64,000 nt of DNA, from positions 186,001 through 250,000 of the forward strand of contig NZ_ACVP01000023.1 of the NCBI RefSeq assembly GCF_000175635.1, in the 5' to 3' direction. A model generated the notes under the pieces. It was given only the letters and a program-made list of their open reading frames with translations, was not told the origin of the DNA and ran no database searches. The stretch is from Corynebacterium tuberculostearicum SK141 (GTDB lineage: Bacteria > Actinomycetota > Actinomycetes > Mycobacteriales > Mycobacteriaceae). Every line of letters begins with the position of its first letter. The first letter of the stretch is position 1. Below, piece by piece: positions 57,033 to 64,000 of the stretch. Position numbers and translations under genes: made by a program.

Positions 57033-57395
57033 TTAGGCCTCATGCTTGGCGATATTCCAGGCATACATCATCAACAACACCTGCAGCGGCTGGCGGATGA
57101 TGTGGTAGAGCTTCTTTGGCCACCCTGCCTTGCGCTCGATCCAGGCGTGGTACATATTGGCCGGCCACACCGCTGCAAAGAGCGCGAGTGCGGAGGCACC
57201 GCCGAAGCCGCGGGTGGCGCGGCGGCGAAGCAAGGCACCGGTGGCAATCTCCCACAGGCCCGAAGCAAAGTTATAGAACCGCGCAGGACCTGGCAGTTGC
57301 GGCGGGACAATGGATTCGAAAGTCTTCGGCTTCACAAAATGCAATACGCCCATTGCTGAAAGCACCGTGGAAAGCCCATTCTTTTGAAAGTTCAT
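57033..57395 (-). CDS. DoxX-like small membrane protein
   Basis: A 120-residue protein with three to four hydrophobic helices: STVLSAMGVLHFVKP, FYNFASGLWEIATGALL, ASALALFAAVWPANMYHAW and LQVLLMMYAWNI. The helix spacing and the GVLHFVKPKTFESIVPPQLP segment match the DoxX-like family found in actinobacteria. Function is not established. ATG 57395 (MNFQKN) is preferred; the frame also allows 57404. It lies downstream of proS on the same strand. Confidence 0.8.
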   Translation of the reverse strand: MNFQKNGLSTVLSAMGVLHFVKPKTFESIVPPQLPGPARFYNFASGLWEIATGALLRRRATRGFGGASALALFAAVWPANMYHAWIERKAGWPKKLYHIIRQPLQVLLMMYAWNIAKHEA

Positions 57396-57434
57396 GCCTT
57401 CCACGGTACCCCGCCGCGCAGAGTTGGGTCTTAT

Positions 57435-59204
57435 TTAGCCATGCACGAGCTCGAGGATCTTGTCCACGATGTCCTCGGCTGGAACCTCGAGGGTCTCTCC
57501 CCCGCGGATGCGCAGCTCAATCTTGCCTTCCTTGAAGGCACGGCCCAGAATTGCCACGAAGGGCATGCCAAGGAGCTCTGCATCCTTGAACTTCACGCCT
57601 GGGGAGACCTTTGGGCGGTCATCGAAGAGCACCTCGAGCCCCTTGGCAGATAGCTCTTCTACCAGCTTGTCGCCGGCCTCCATGGCTGCTGCATCCTTGT
57701 TGGCAACGGCTACGTGTACCTGGTAAGGAGCGACGGCAACCGGCCAGTTGAGGCCCTTGTCATCGTGGCGCTGCTCAGCCAGGACGGCCAGCATGCGGGT
57801 AATGCCAATGCCATAGGACCCCATGGTAGGAACGGCGCGCTTGCCGTTTTCGTCCAAAATCTGGACATCGAAGGCCTCGGTGTACTTGCGGCCCAGCTGG
57901 AAGATATGACCGAGCTCAATGCCGCGCTCCAAGGTCAAGGTGCCGTGGTTTTCAGGAGCCAGGTCGCCTTCTTTAACCTCAGCGGCCTCAATGAACTCAT
58001 CCACGGTGAAATCGCGGCCGGCTACGCAGCCAACCACGTGGCGCTCGCTCGCATCGGCGCCGGTAATCCACGCCGTACCCTTGACCACGCGTGGATCGGC
58101 CAGGACCTTGATGCCATTGGCATTTAGAGCGCGCGGGCCAACATAGCCCTTGACTAGGAAGTCATTGTCTGCAAATTCCTTGTCCCCTGCCAACTCAAAC
58201 TCCACCGGCTCGAGTGCGGCCTCAAGGCGCTTTTCATCCAGCTCGCGATCGCCAGGGATGAGAACGGCAGCCAACTCGGACTCGCGCTCTTCGCTCTCCA
58301 CGGCCGGGTGGTAGAGCTTGACCATCATGCACTTGAGGGTGTCTGCAGCGGTGGCCTCGCGGCCGTCGACAGTAATGCCTGCGCCCTGGGCCCATTCGAC
58401 CAGCTTCTCAATGGTCTCTGCTCCCGGGGTGTCATGCTCCTGTGCCTCTGGCTGGCCCTCAATATCCTTCTCCGCCGGTGCTGGGGTCACCACGGCCTCG
58501 ACGTTGGCTGCGTAGTCGCCCTCGGTGGAGCGCACAAAGGTATCCTCGCCTACCTCAGATACGGCGAGGAATTCCTCGGAGGCGGAGCCGCCCATGGCAC
58601 CAGAGGTGGCCTTACAGATGGCGTAATCGATCTCTAGGCGGTTGAAGATATTCTGATACGCCTTGCGGTGGCGGCCGTAGGACTCGTCCAAGCCCTCATC
58701 GGTCATGTCGAAGGAATAGGAATCCTTCATCGTGAATTCGCGGCCACGCAGCACACCAGCACGAGGGCGCTCCTCATCGCGGTACTTGGTCTGAATCTGA
58801 TACAGCGTAACCGGGAAATCCTTATAGGAGGAGTACATATCCTTGACCGCACTGGCAAACATTTCCTCGTGGGTAGGGCCAAGCAGCATATCTGCGTTCT
58901 TGCGGTCCTTGAGGCGGAAGAGGTTATCGCCGTATTCCACCCAGCGGTTGGTCTTCTCATAAGGCTCGCGCGGCAGCAAAGCAGGAAACAGCATTTCCTG
59001 GCCGCCGATGGCGTCCATTTCCTGACGGACTACATCTTCAATCTTGCGCAGGGTGCGCAGACCCAACGGCAGCCAGGTATACACGCCCGGCGCGACGCGG
59101 CGTACATAACCGGCGCGTACGAGCAGCTTGTGGCTGGGGACCTCGGCATCGGCGGGGTCCTCACGAAGGGTACGGAGAAATAGTTCAGAAAGGCGGGTAA
59201 TCAT
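57435..59204 (-). CDS. proS: Prolyl-tRNA synthetase
   Basis: A 589-residue class II synthetase of the bacterial type. Motif 1 is in [15 protein letters not shown], motif 2 in [21 protein letters not shown], and a ~180-residue editing INS domain follows. Motif 3 contains [12 protein letters not shown], and the C-terminal anticodon-binding domain ([14 protein letters not shown]) closes the protein. It charges tRNA-Pro and edits Ala. ATG 59204 has TATATT (59212-59217) seven bases upstream, implying a leaderless mRNA; no T-box is seen. Confidence 0.96.
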   Translation of the reverse strand: MITRLSELFLRTLREDPADAEVPSHKLLVRAGYVRRVAPGVYTWLPLGLRTLRKIEDVVRQEMDAIGGQEMLFPALLPREPYEKTNRWVEYGDNLFRLKDRKNADMLLGPTHEEMFASAVKDMYSSYKDFPVTLYQIQTKYRDEERPRAGVLRGREFTMKDSYSFDMTDEGLDESYGRHRKAYQNIFNRLEIDYAICKATSGAMGGSASEEFLAVSEVGEDTFVRSTEGDYAANVEAVVTPAPAEKDIEGQPEAQEHDTPGAETIEKLVEWAQGAGITVDGREATAADTLKCMMVKLYHPAVESEERESELAAVLIPGDRELDEKRLEAALEPVEFELAGDKEFADNDFLVKGYVGPRALNANGIKVLADPRVVKGTAWITGADASERHVVGCVAGRDFTVDEFIEAAEVKEGDLAPENHGTLTLERGIELGHIFQLGRKYTEAFDVQILDENGKRAVPTMGSYGIGITRMLAVLAEQRHDDKGLNWPVAVAPYQVHVAVANKDAAAMEAGDKLVEELSAKGLEVLFDDRPKVSPGVKFKDAELLGMPFVAILGRAFKEGKIELRIRGGETLEVPAEDIVDKILELVHG

Positions 59205-59211
59205 GCACAAA

Positions 59212-59229
59212 AATATACCCCGCTACCCT
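59212..59229. promoter_or_regulatory. Back-to-back leaderless promoters of proS and yaaA
   Basis: TATATT (59212-59217, reverse strand) is seven bases from the proS ATG. TACCCT (59224-59229, forward strand) is six bases from ATG 59236. The whole intergenic region is 31 bases. Confidence 0.55.
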
Positions 59230-59235
59230 GTATAT

Positions 59236-59958
59236 ATGCTCATTATCCTCCCTCCTTCAGAAACTAAGGCCCATGGCGGTACGGGACAGCCCCTTGACTT
59301 CAGCCAACTGTCCTTTCCGCAATTGCATGCCACCCGGCAAGAAATTGCCGCTGAGCTGCAGTCTCTTCCGGTAGACGAGGCCATGGAGGTACTCAAGCTT
59401 TCGGAAAAGCTGCGTGGTGAGGCCGAATCCAACCAGGGGCTTTTTACCACCCCCACCATGCCGGCCGTGTTGCGTTATACCGGCGTGCTTTTTGATGCCT
59501 TGGATGCCCCTTCCCTACCCACGTGGGATCGTCTTGCTATTGGCGACGCCCTCTTTGGCGTCCTCCGCGCCAGCGACCCCATTCCGCATTACCGGCTTTC
59601 GGGTGGCTCGAAGCTTGGCGGCCGCACCATGAAGTCGCGCTGGGGCAAGCAGATTACGCAGGCGCTCGAGGGAGTGGACGAGCTTATTGTCGATCTGCGC
59701 TCGGGCACTTACCAGCAGCTCGGCCGGGTAAAGGATGCGGTAACGGTACGGGTGGAAAGCCTGCAGGACGATGGTTCGCGCAAGGTGGTCAGCCACTTCA
59801 ATAAGCACTTCAAGGGCCTGTTAGCCCGCGAGTTAGCGCTCTCGCCTGCCGACGCCTATAGCGCCGCCGACGTTGCCGCCATCGCGCGCGCCGCGGGTAT
59901 GACCGTTGAGGAGCCGGGGCCTGGGTCGAGTGAGCTTACGCTCGTCGTCAAGCGCTGA
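59236..59958 (+). CDS. yaaA: YaaA-family peroxide stress protein
   Basis: A 240-residue protein opening MLIILPPSETKAHGGTG, the YaaA signature, followed by YTGVLFDALDAPSL, LSGGSKLGGRTMKSRWG and FNKHFKGLLARELAL. YaaA in E. coli lowers intracellular iron and DNA damage under peroxide; it has a DNA-binding fold. Reading frame upstream of this ATG overlaps proS and has no family similarity. It ends 16 bases from a convergent gene. Confidence 0.92.
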   Translation: MLIILPPSETKAHGGTGQPLDFSQLSFPQLHATRQEIAAELQSLPVDEAMEVLKLSEKLRGEAESNQGLFTTPTMPAVLRYTGVLFDALDAPSLPTWDRLAIGDALFGVLRASDPIPHYRLSGGSKLGGRTMKSRWGKQITQALEGVDELIVDLRSGTYQQLGRVKDAVTVRVESLQDDGSRKVVSHFNKHFKGLLARELALSPADAYSAADVAAIARAAGMTVEEPGPGSSELTLVVKR

Positions 59959-59974
59959 GCCCAACGCTGCCCGC

Positions 59975-61288
59975 TTAGCGCAGCTGCGGGTTATACAGCA
60001 GGCTATTGCGCTGTACCGAACATTCGGTAGCCACGCGGACCGAGCGGGCAACATGTCCGGACTCGCGCAAGGAATAAAGCTGGCTAACTACCCTATCACG
60101 CAGATCCCAGGGCGAGATGGTGTTGAGATAAATCTTGGTGCCGCCTTCGAATCCGGCAAGGGTAGAAATGCGGAGCTTGATGAGAATGCGCCATGGCTGA
60201 GCGACGTCGACATCGGCAGGCTTGTGGTGCCACTCCTCATTGCAGGGAACCTCGCGGCCGACAGCAGCGTGGGCAGCATGGACGAGGTCGCTCATGGCGC
60301 GGATTTCTTCTTCCGACTGCCGCCACGGCTCGCAGGTCGCGGACTTGGAGTAGACCTCCAAGGTGGGATAGCGGTGCCCAAAGCCGGCGAAGAGGACGGC
60401 ATGGTCGTTTTCCGCAATGATGAGGTTGCGGCTAGCGGCATAGTCCACCGCCCACTCGTTGTACATATTCATATTGCTGCGCAGCATCTGTACCTCCCGG
60501 TGGGAGGCCATGCCGCGGTCATCGATGGCAACGAGTTGCTTGTGCAGGTGCTCGAAGGAGGCGCCGGCTGGCTGCAGCCAATTTTGGAAGGCCACCACAT
60601 AGGGGGCGTAGCGGTTGCGCTCGTAGAGGTCGCGCATGGCGTCAATAGTCAGCTGCATAAAGAGCAGGTGCTCTTCGGCGCTGAGGGTGCCGGAAGATAC
60701 CACTTGGGAATCATCCTGTGCACCGCGCTCAAAATGGCGGCCCGCCACGATGACGTCGTGGCCTCCTGCGAAAAAGCCCGCCGCCTGTTCTATAAGTTCC
60801 TCTTCGCTTGCTTCAGGAAGGTGCGCTGCCTTGCGCTTCGTGCGCACGATCTTGAGCACATGTTCCCGGCCGGCAGGATCGGCAAGGTAGTTGTCCATGC
60901 GTTGGCGAGTCTCAGCATCCATGTCGAAGCCGTAGTTGGCGTGCCAATAGTCAAAGGAGACGATTTCAAACAGATTTGGAATGCGGCGAAAGGCCGGGAC
61001 GGTGTGGCCGTATTCGCTCAAGGGCAATCCACGCACAATCCCGCCGGACGGCAGGATGCGGGCCTTTTCCGGCGGGGTATCAGTCATGCGCCCTGAACAA
61101 AAGGCGCAGCGGTGGGTGAAGTCTTCTTCCTGCAGTGGCTGCGGGTTAGCCACTGGCGTGGACAGCGGGCGGTTGCCGCGGCCCGGCACGGTCCACACTT
61201 CGGTCCCGGAGAACGGGTTGACCTGCTTGACCGTGCCATCCCGCATGGTCTGGATAGGTTCTATGCGGGCAAAAAGTGCATCACTCAT
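59975..61288 (-). CDS. DUF4921 / galactose-1-phosphate uridylyltransferase-like protein
   Basis: A 437-residue protein distantly related to the HIT/GalT superfamily. A CAFCSGRM zinc knuckle near residue 60 resembles that of GalT, and GASFEHLHKQLV (about residue 260) holds the HxH active-site pair. It begins MSDALFARIEPIQTMRDG and has a C-terminal SRNLIIAENDHAVLFAGFGHRYPTLEV-type region. Nucleotidyl transfer is possible; no substrate is known. ATG 61288 is taken. Confidence 0.75.
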   Translation of the reverse strand: MSDALFARIEPIQTMRDGTVKQVNPFSGTEVWTVPGRGNRPLSTPVANPQPLQEEDFTHRCAFCSGRMTDTPPEKARILPSGGIVRGLPLSEYGHTVPAFRRIPNLFEIVSFDYWHANYGFDMDAETRQRMDNYLADPAGREHVLKIVRTKRKAAHLPEASEEELIEQAAGFFAGGHDVIVAGRHFERGAQDDSQVVSSGTLSAEEHLLFMQLTIDAMRDLYERNRYAPYVVAFQNWLQPAGASFEHLHKQLVAIDDRGMASHREVQMLRSNMNMYNEWAVDYAASRNLIIAENDHAVLFAGFGHRYPTLEVYSKSATCEPWRQSEEEIRAMSDLVHAAHAAVGREVPCNEEWHHKPADVDVAQPWRILIKLRISTLAGFEGGTKIYLNTISPWDLRDRVVSQLYSLRESGHVARSVRVATECSVQRNSLLYNPQLR

Positions 61289-61315
61289 GCCCACCAGCGT
61301 AGTTAGTTCTGGGAG

Positions 61316-62068
61316 TTATTTGGCGACGGACCGACGGCGGGACACTGCGCACGCACCGCCGACGCAGACTGCCAGCGTGATGCCCAGAATCAAAGCCGAT
61401 ACGCCACGGGAATGGTCCAAGGGGCCCGAATCGCTACCCAGGACCAAGGTCTGCATATTGGCGAAGGGCAGGCAGCCCAATAACGCTTCTGCCCAGGAGG
61501 TATCAAATGCCATAAGCGCAGTTTCTACGACAAAGAATTCCACCACGAGGATCATTGCGGCAAATGTGCCGCTACGCAAGAGGCAAGCCAGCCCCATAGC
61601 CAGCAGGCTAAAGCCGGCCCATTCCAGGTAAGCAAACACCACTCGGTTGCAGTCCGGCCATTCATAAAAGCTTGTGAAGTCAATATCGCCGCCGAATGCC
61701 GCAATCAGCAAAGTTCCCACAGCTATACCCAGTGTGGCCGCGAGCAAGAGTGATACCAGGATGACTAAGAATTGGCTGAGCACTATGCCAACGCGGCGGT
61801 TGGATGAAAGATAAGACCATGCAACGGTTCCTTTTCCTAAGTCACCGCCGACCATCATCGCAGAGGCAAAGATCATCACCACCATGGCGAGGTCACTAGC
61901 TGCTAAGACATCACTAGATTGAAATTTGCCATCCACGCTGCCGTTGAATTCATAGCCCCAGGCCATGAGCACGCCGCCGGCGGCCATACCGAGTGCCACG
62001 ATGACGAGGTAGACCCAGGTAGAGCGCAGGGAAAAGAGTTTGCGGGATTCTGAAACCACAGTATTCAT
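61316..62068 (-). CDS. ABC transporter permease (ABC-2 type)
   Basis: A 250-residue membrane protein with about six helices: VYLVIVALGMAAGGVLMAWG, VMIFASAMMVGGDLGKGT, IVLSQFLVILVSLLLAATLG, two weaker ones and ALILGITLAVCVGGACAV. An extracytoplasmic loop follows the first helix. It pairs with the ATPase encoded 32 bases upstream to form an exporter. Cargo unknown. Confidence 0.85.
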   Translation of the reverse strand: MNTVVSESRKLFSLRSTWVYLVIVALGMAAGGVLMAWGYEFNGSVDGKFQSSDVLAASDLAMVVMIFASAMMVGGDLGKGTVAWSYLSSNRRVGIVLSQFLVILVSLLLAATLGIAVGTLLIAAFGGDIDFTSFYEWPDCNRVVFAYLEWAGFSLLAMGLACLLRSGTFAAMILVVEFFVVETALMAFDTSWAEALLGCLPFANMQTLVLGSDSGPLDHSRGVSALILGITLAVCVGGACAVSRRRSVAK

Positions 62069-62100
62069 AGAAATCTGTCCTTAAAGGTTGGGTTGTGCGT

Positions 62101-63000
62101 TTAGGCGGAGCGGTAGGCCACGTGGTCGGCTGTCGCGCCGAGGTAGGCCTCTTCCAGGGAGGGCTGCTTGCGTTCCAAGCTGGAGATGAGAATGCGGTTA
62201 TCCAGACAGATGCGGCCGATGTCGGAGCCTTCGAGGCCGCGCACGCGCAGGACCTCACCGTCAAAGGAGGTCTCCGCATCGGTGCCGTGCAACAGCCGCA
62301 GGAGTTCATCGGGCTGGTCCACAATCACTTCGAGGCTTGCGCCTCCCGTGCCGTTGACGAACTCCTCCACGGTGCCCTCACCCAGCAGCTTGCCCTTGCC
62401 GATGACCACGAGGCGGTCTGCGGTGAGCTGCATTTCCGACAGCAGGTGGGAGGAAACCAGCACGGAGCAGCCAGCCTCGGCGAATTCGCGGATGCGGGCA
62501 CGCATCCAGTGCACGCCTTCGGGGTCGAGACCGTTGACGGGTTCGTCAAGAAGCAAGTGCTTCGGCTCGCCGATGAGCGCACAAGCAAGGCCCAGGCGCT
62601 GCTTCATGCCTAGCGAATAGCCGCCCACGCGCTTGGTGGCTACCTGGGTAAGGCCGACGCGGTCCAGGGTGTCATCCACGTGGTTCATGGACACGCCCTG
62701 CAACGCGGCCATGTAACCCAGGTGAGCACGGGCGCTGCGGCCCGGGTGGAACCAGTTGGCGTCCAACAAGGTGCCCACCGTGGCAGCGGGATTGGACAGT
62801 TCACGGAAAGGCGTGCCATCAAAAGTCGCGGTGCCGGAAGTCGGAGTCTCCAGACCCACGCACATGCGCATGGTGGTGGATTTGCCGGAACCATTCGGTC
62901 CGAGGAAGCCGGTGACTTGACCGTCAGGAACCTCGAAGGAGAGGTCATCTACTGCTTTAAAGGAACGGAAATTCTTGGAAAGGTGTGAAACTTTGAGCAT
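62101..63000 (-). CDS. ABC transporter ATP-binding protein
   Basis: A 299-residue ATPase. Walker A is GPNGSGKST, the signature region is GGYSLGMKQRL, Walker B is LLLDEPVNGLD, followed by H-loop SSHLL. The ABC-2-type exporter layout (MLKVSHLSKNFRSFKAVDDL at the start) resembles BcrA/DrrA-type drug or lantibiotic self-protection transporters. ATG 63000 is chosen; ATG 63009 is close. It is cotranscribed with the permease and lies next to the two-component genes. Confidence 0.9.
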   Translation of the reverse strand: MLKVSHLSKNFRSFKAVDDLSFEVPDGQVTGFLGPNGSGKSTTMRMCVGLETPTSGTATFDGTPFRELSNPAATVGTLLDANWFHPGRSARAHLGYMAALQGVSMNHVDDTLDRVGLTQVATKRVGGYSLGMKQRLGLACALIGEPKHLLLDEPVNGLDPEGVHWMRARIREFAEAGCSVLVSSHLLSEMQLTADRLVVIGKGKLLGEGTVEEFVNGTGGASLEVIVDQPDELLRLLHGTDAETSFDGEVLRVRGLEGSDIGRICLDNRILISSLERKQPSLEEAYLGATADHVAYRSA

Positions 63001-63066
63001 GGTTCCCATCGTGCCGCCTGACCGGCACAAAGTAACCATCCTTGGGAGTGATTTAGCAGGTCATAC

Positions 63067-63810
63067 CTAGGGATGAGACAGCAGTTCCTCCACCGAGACC
63101 ACGCCATGGGTAAGGGCGTAGAGCACAGCATGCACGCGGTCGCGCGAGCCGGTTTTCGTCAAGATATGGCGTACGTGGGTCTTGACCGTGGCCATGGAGA
63201 CGAACTCGCACTCGGAGATTTCGGTATTCGAATACCCCAGTGCCATTAGCTTGAGGACGTCTAGCTCGCGTGGCGTGAGATCTTCTGCCGGAGGGGCGGT
63301 AGCTGCTGCCGCAACGGGGGTGGCATGTGAATCGGGCTGTGACGCGGACTGCCCGCTGCGCAATTGCTGCAGCACCTGTGCGGTAATGCGCGGTGAAAGG
63401 ACGGCCTCGCCAGAATGTACGGTGCGAATGGCGGCGAGGAGTTCCTCCGGTTCGACGTCTTTGAGCAGGAATCCAGAAGCCCCGGCGGAAATGGCGCCAT
63501 GGACAAAGTTCTGGTCATCGAAGGTGGTAAGCATAATGACTTGGGTATCCGGGAATTCCGGCAGCAGCCTTTCGGTGGCGGCGATGCCATTGACGCGGGC
63601 CATCTGGACATCCATGAGCACAATATCGGCAGGCTGCGCGCGGGCGAGGTCGAGGACTTCATCGCCATCGGATGCCTGCCAGGCAACGTCTAAATCCTCT
63701 TGGGAGCCAAGGAGCATGGCGAACCCGGCGCGCACGAGGGGCTGGTCATCTACTAGGCCAATGCGGATGGGAGCGGCATGCGATCTTGCTGGCTGCTCAG
63801 AGTTAGTCAT
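63067..63810 (-). CDS. NarL/LuxR-type response regulator
   Basis: A 247-residue regulator. The receiver domain has acidic pair DD at 21-22, phospho-acceptor Asp67 in IVLMDVQM, and the usual Thr and Lys (MLTTFDD, FLLKDVEPEELL). After an Ala/Gln linker, the LuxR helix-turn-helix reads DLTPRELDVLKLMALGYSN. ATG 63810 is supported by GGAGG seven bases upstream and overlaps the stop of the kinase gene. It probably controls the adjacent ABC exporter. Confidence 0.93.
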   Translation of the reverse strand: MTNSEQPARSHAAPIRIGLVDDQPLVRAGFAMLLGSQEDLDVAWQASDGDEVLDLARAQPADIVLMDVQMARVNGIAATERLLPEFPDTQVIMLTTFDDQNFVHGAISAGASGFLLKDVEPEELLAAIRTVHSGEAVLSPRITAQVLQQLRSGQSASQPDSHATPVAAAATAPPAEDLTPRELDVLKLMALGYSNTEISECEFVSMATVKTHVRHILTKTGSRDRVHAVLYALTHGVVSVEELLSHP

Positions 63811-64000
63811 TGGGTACCTCCACGGTGATAAAGAAGTGTCCGTCCTCTGTGCGGGTAGCAACGCTGCCGCCATAGGCCCTAACGCGCTCGCTCATCCCGA
63901 TGAGCCCGTAACCGGGCTCGTGATTGTCCGGCGTGCGTGCGGCCGGGTTATCGGCGCTCAATACTAGGCCGCTTCCAGTAGAGCGAAAGCGCAGCACTCC
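63803..64000 (-). CDS. Sensor histidine kinase, C-terminal end only
   Basis: About 65 residues are visible; the rest lies beyond the right edge. They read SGLVLSADNPAARTPDNHEP and then GYGLIGMSERVRAYGG, the G-box of the HATPase domain of NarL-partner kinases (HisKA_3 type), and end VEVPND. The stop TAA lies within the start region of the response regulator gene (ATGACTAA), so the pair is translationally coupled. Confidence 0.85.
   Translation of the reverse strand, partial: GVLRFRSTGSGLVLSADNPAARTPDNHEPGYGLIGMSERVRAYGGSVATRTEDGHFFITVEVPND

Overview
The window is a high-GC actinobacterial chromosome segment. Gene content and order point to Corynebacterium: hflX-dapF-miaA-(LigB-like)-DUF349-Rv2732c-like-miaB-recX-recA, bioYMN, pspA-clgR-cinA-pgsA, ftsK, rnj-dapA-thyX-dapB, pnp-rpsO, ribF/truB, pptT-pptH, DinF-type MATE, DHH, rbfA, infB-ylxR-nusA-rimP and proS. 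Much of this follows the Mycobacterium tuberculosis Rv2725c-Rv2845c order. Two features are typically corynebacterial: an ISL3 element of the IS31831/IS1207 type and a minimal single-domain Rpf. Species cannot be fixed from the sequence alone.

Layout. (1) 1-6.3 kb is the integrase-proximal end of a mobile element that continues off the left edge. It has a large serine integrase, small early genes behind a strong promoter carrying a palindromic operator, a primase-polymerase/AAA replication protein, an iteron and hairpin region, an HNH nuclease and an antirepressor-like gene. It has cut a DUF222/13E12-family HNH gene at 6.3 kb. This architecture and target match the M. tuberculosis phiRv1 prophage, which integrates in REP13E12. 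(2) 7.3-20.7 kb holds a uracil permease, hflX, dapF, miaA, miaB, recX and LexA-controlled recA. (3) 21-27 kb holds the biotin ECF transporter bioYMN with a BioQ-like operator, the PspA/ClgR/CinA/PgsA cluster, and a TerC-family gene behind a probable yybP-ykoY Mn2+ riboswitch. (4) 27-36 kb holds ftsK, rnj, dapA, thyX and dapB. (5) 36.3-39 kb holds a frameshifted VOC gene, an AMIN-like lipoprotein and an intact ISL3 insertion sequence. (6) 39-49 kb holds pnp, rpsO, a nucleoside hydrolase, ribF, truB, pptT/pptH, a MATE exporter, a DHH phosphoesterase and rbfA. (7) 49.1-50.5 kb is an AT-richer accessory island of small secreted or unknown proteins that separates rbfA from infB. (8) 50.5-56.9 kb holds infB-ylxR-nusA-rimP, a DUF4439 lipoprotein and rpf. 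(9) 57-64 kb holds a DoxX-like protein, proS, yaaA, a DUF4921/GalT-like protein, and an ABC exporter with a NarL-type two-component system cut by the right edge.

How it works together. Most of the window is housekeeping: transcription/translation factors, RNA turnover (RNase J, PNPase), lysine/DAP synthesis, DNA repair and envelope stress. A recurrent regulatory theme is a TAnnnT -10 box placed 6-8 nt before the start codon, which predicts leaderless mRNAs at many genes, including two back-to-back divergent pairs. The least explained parts are the phiRv1-like element and the 49-50.5 kb island.
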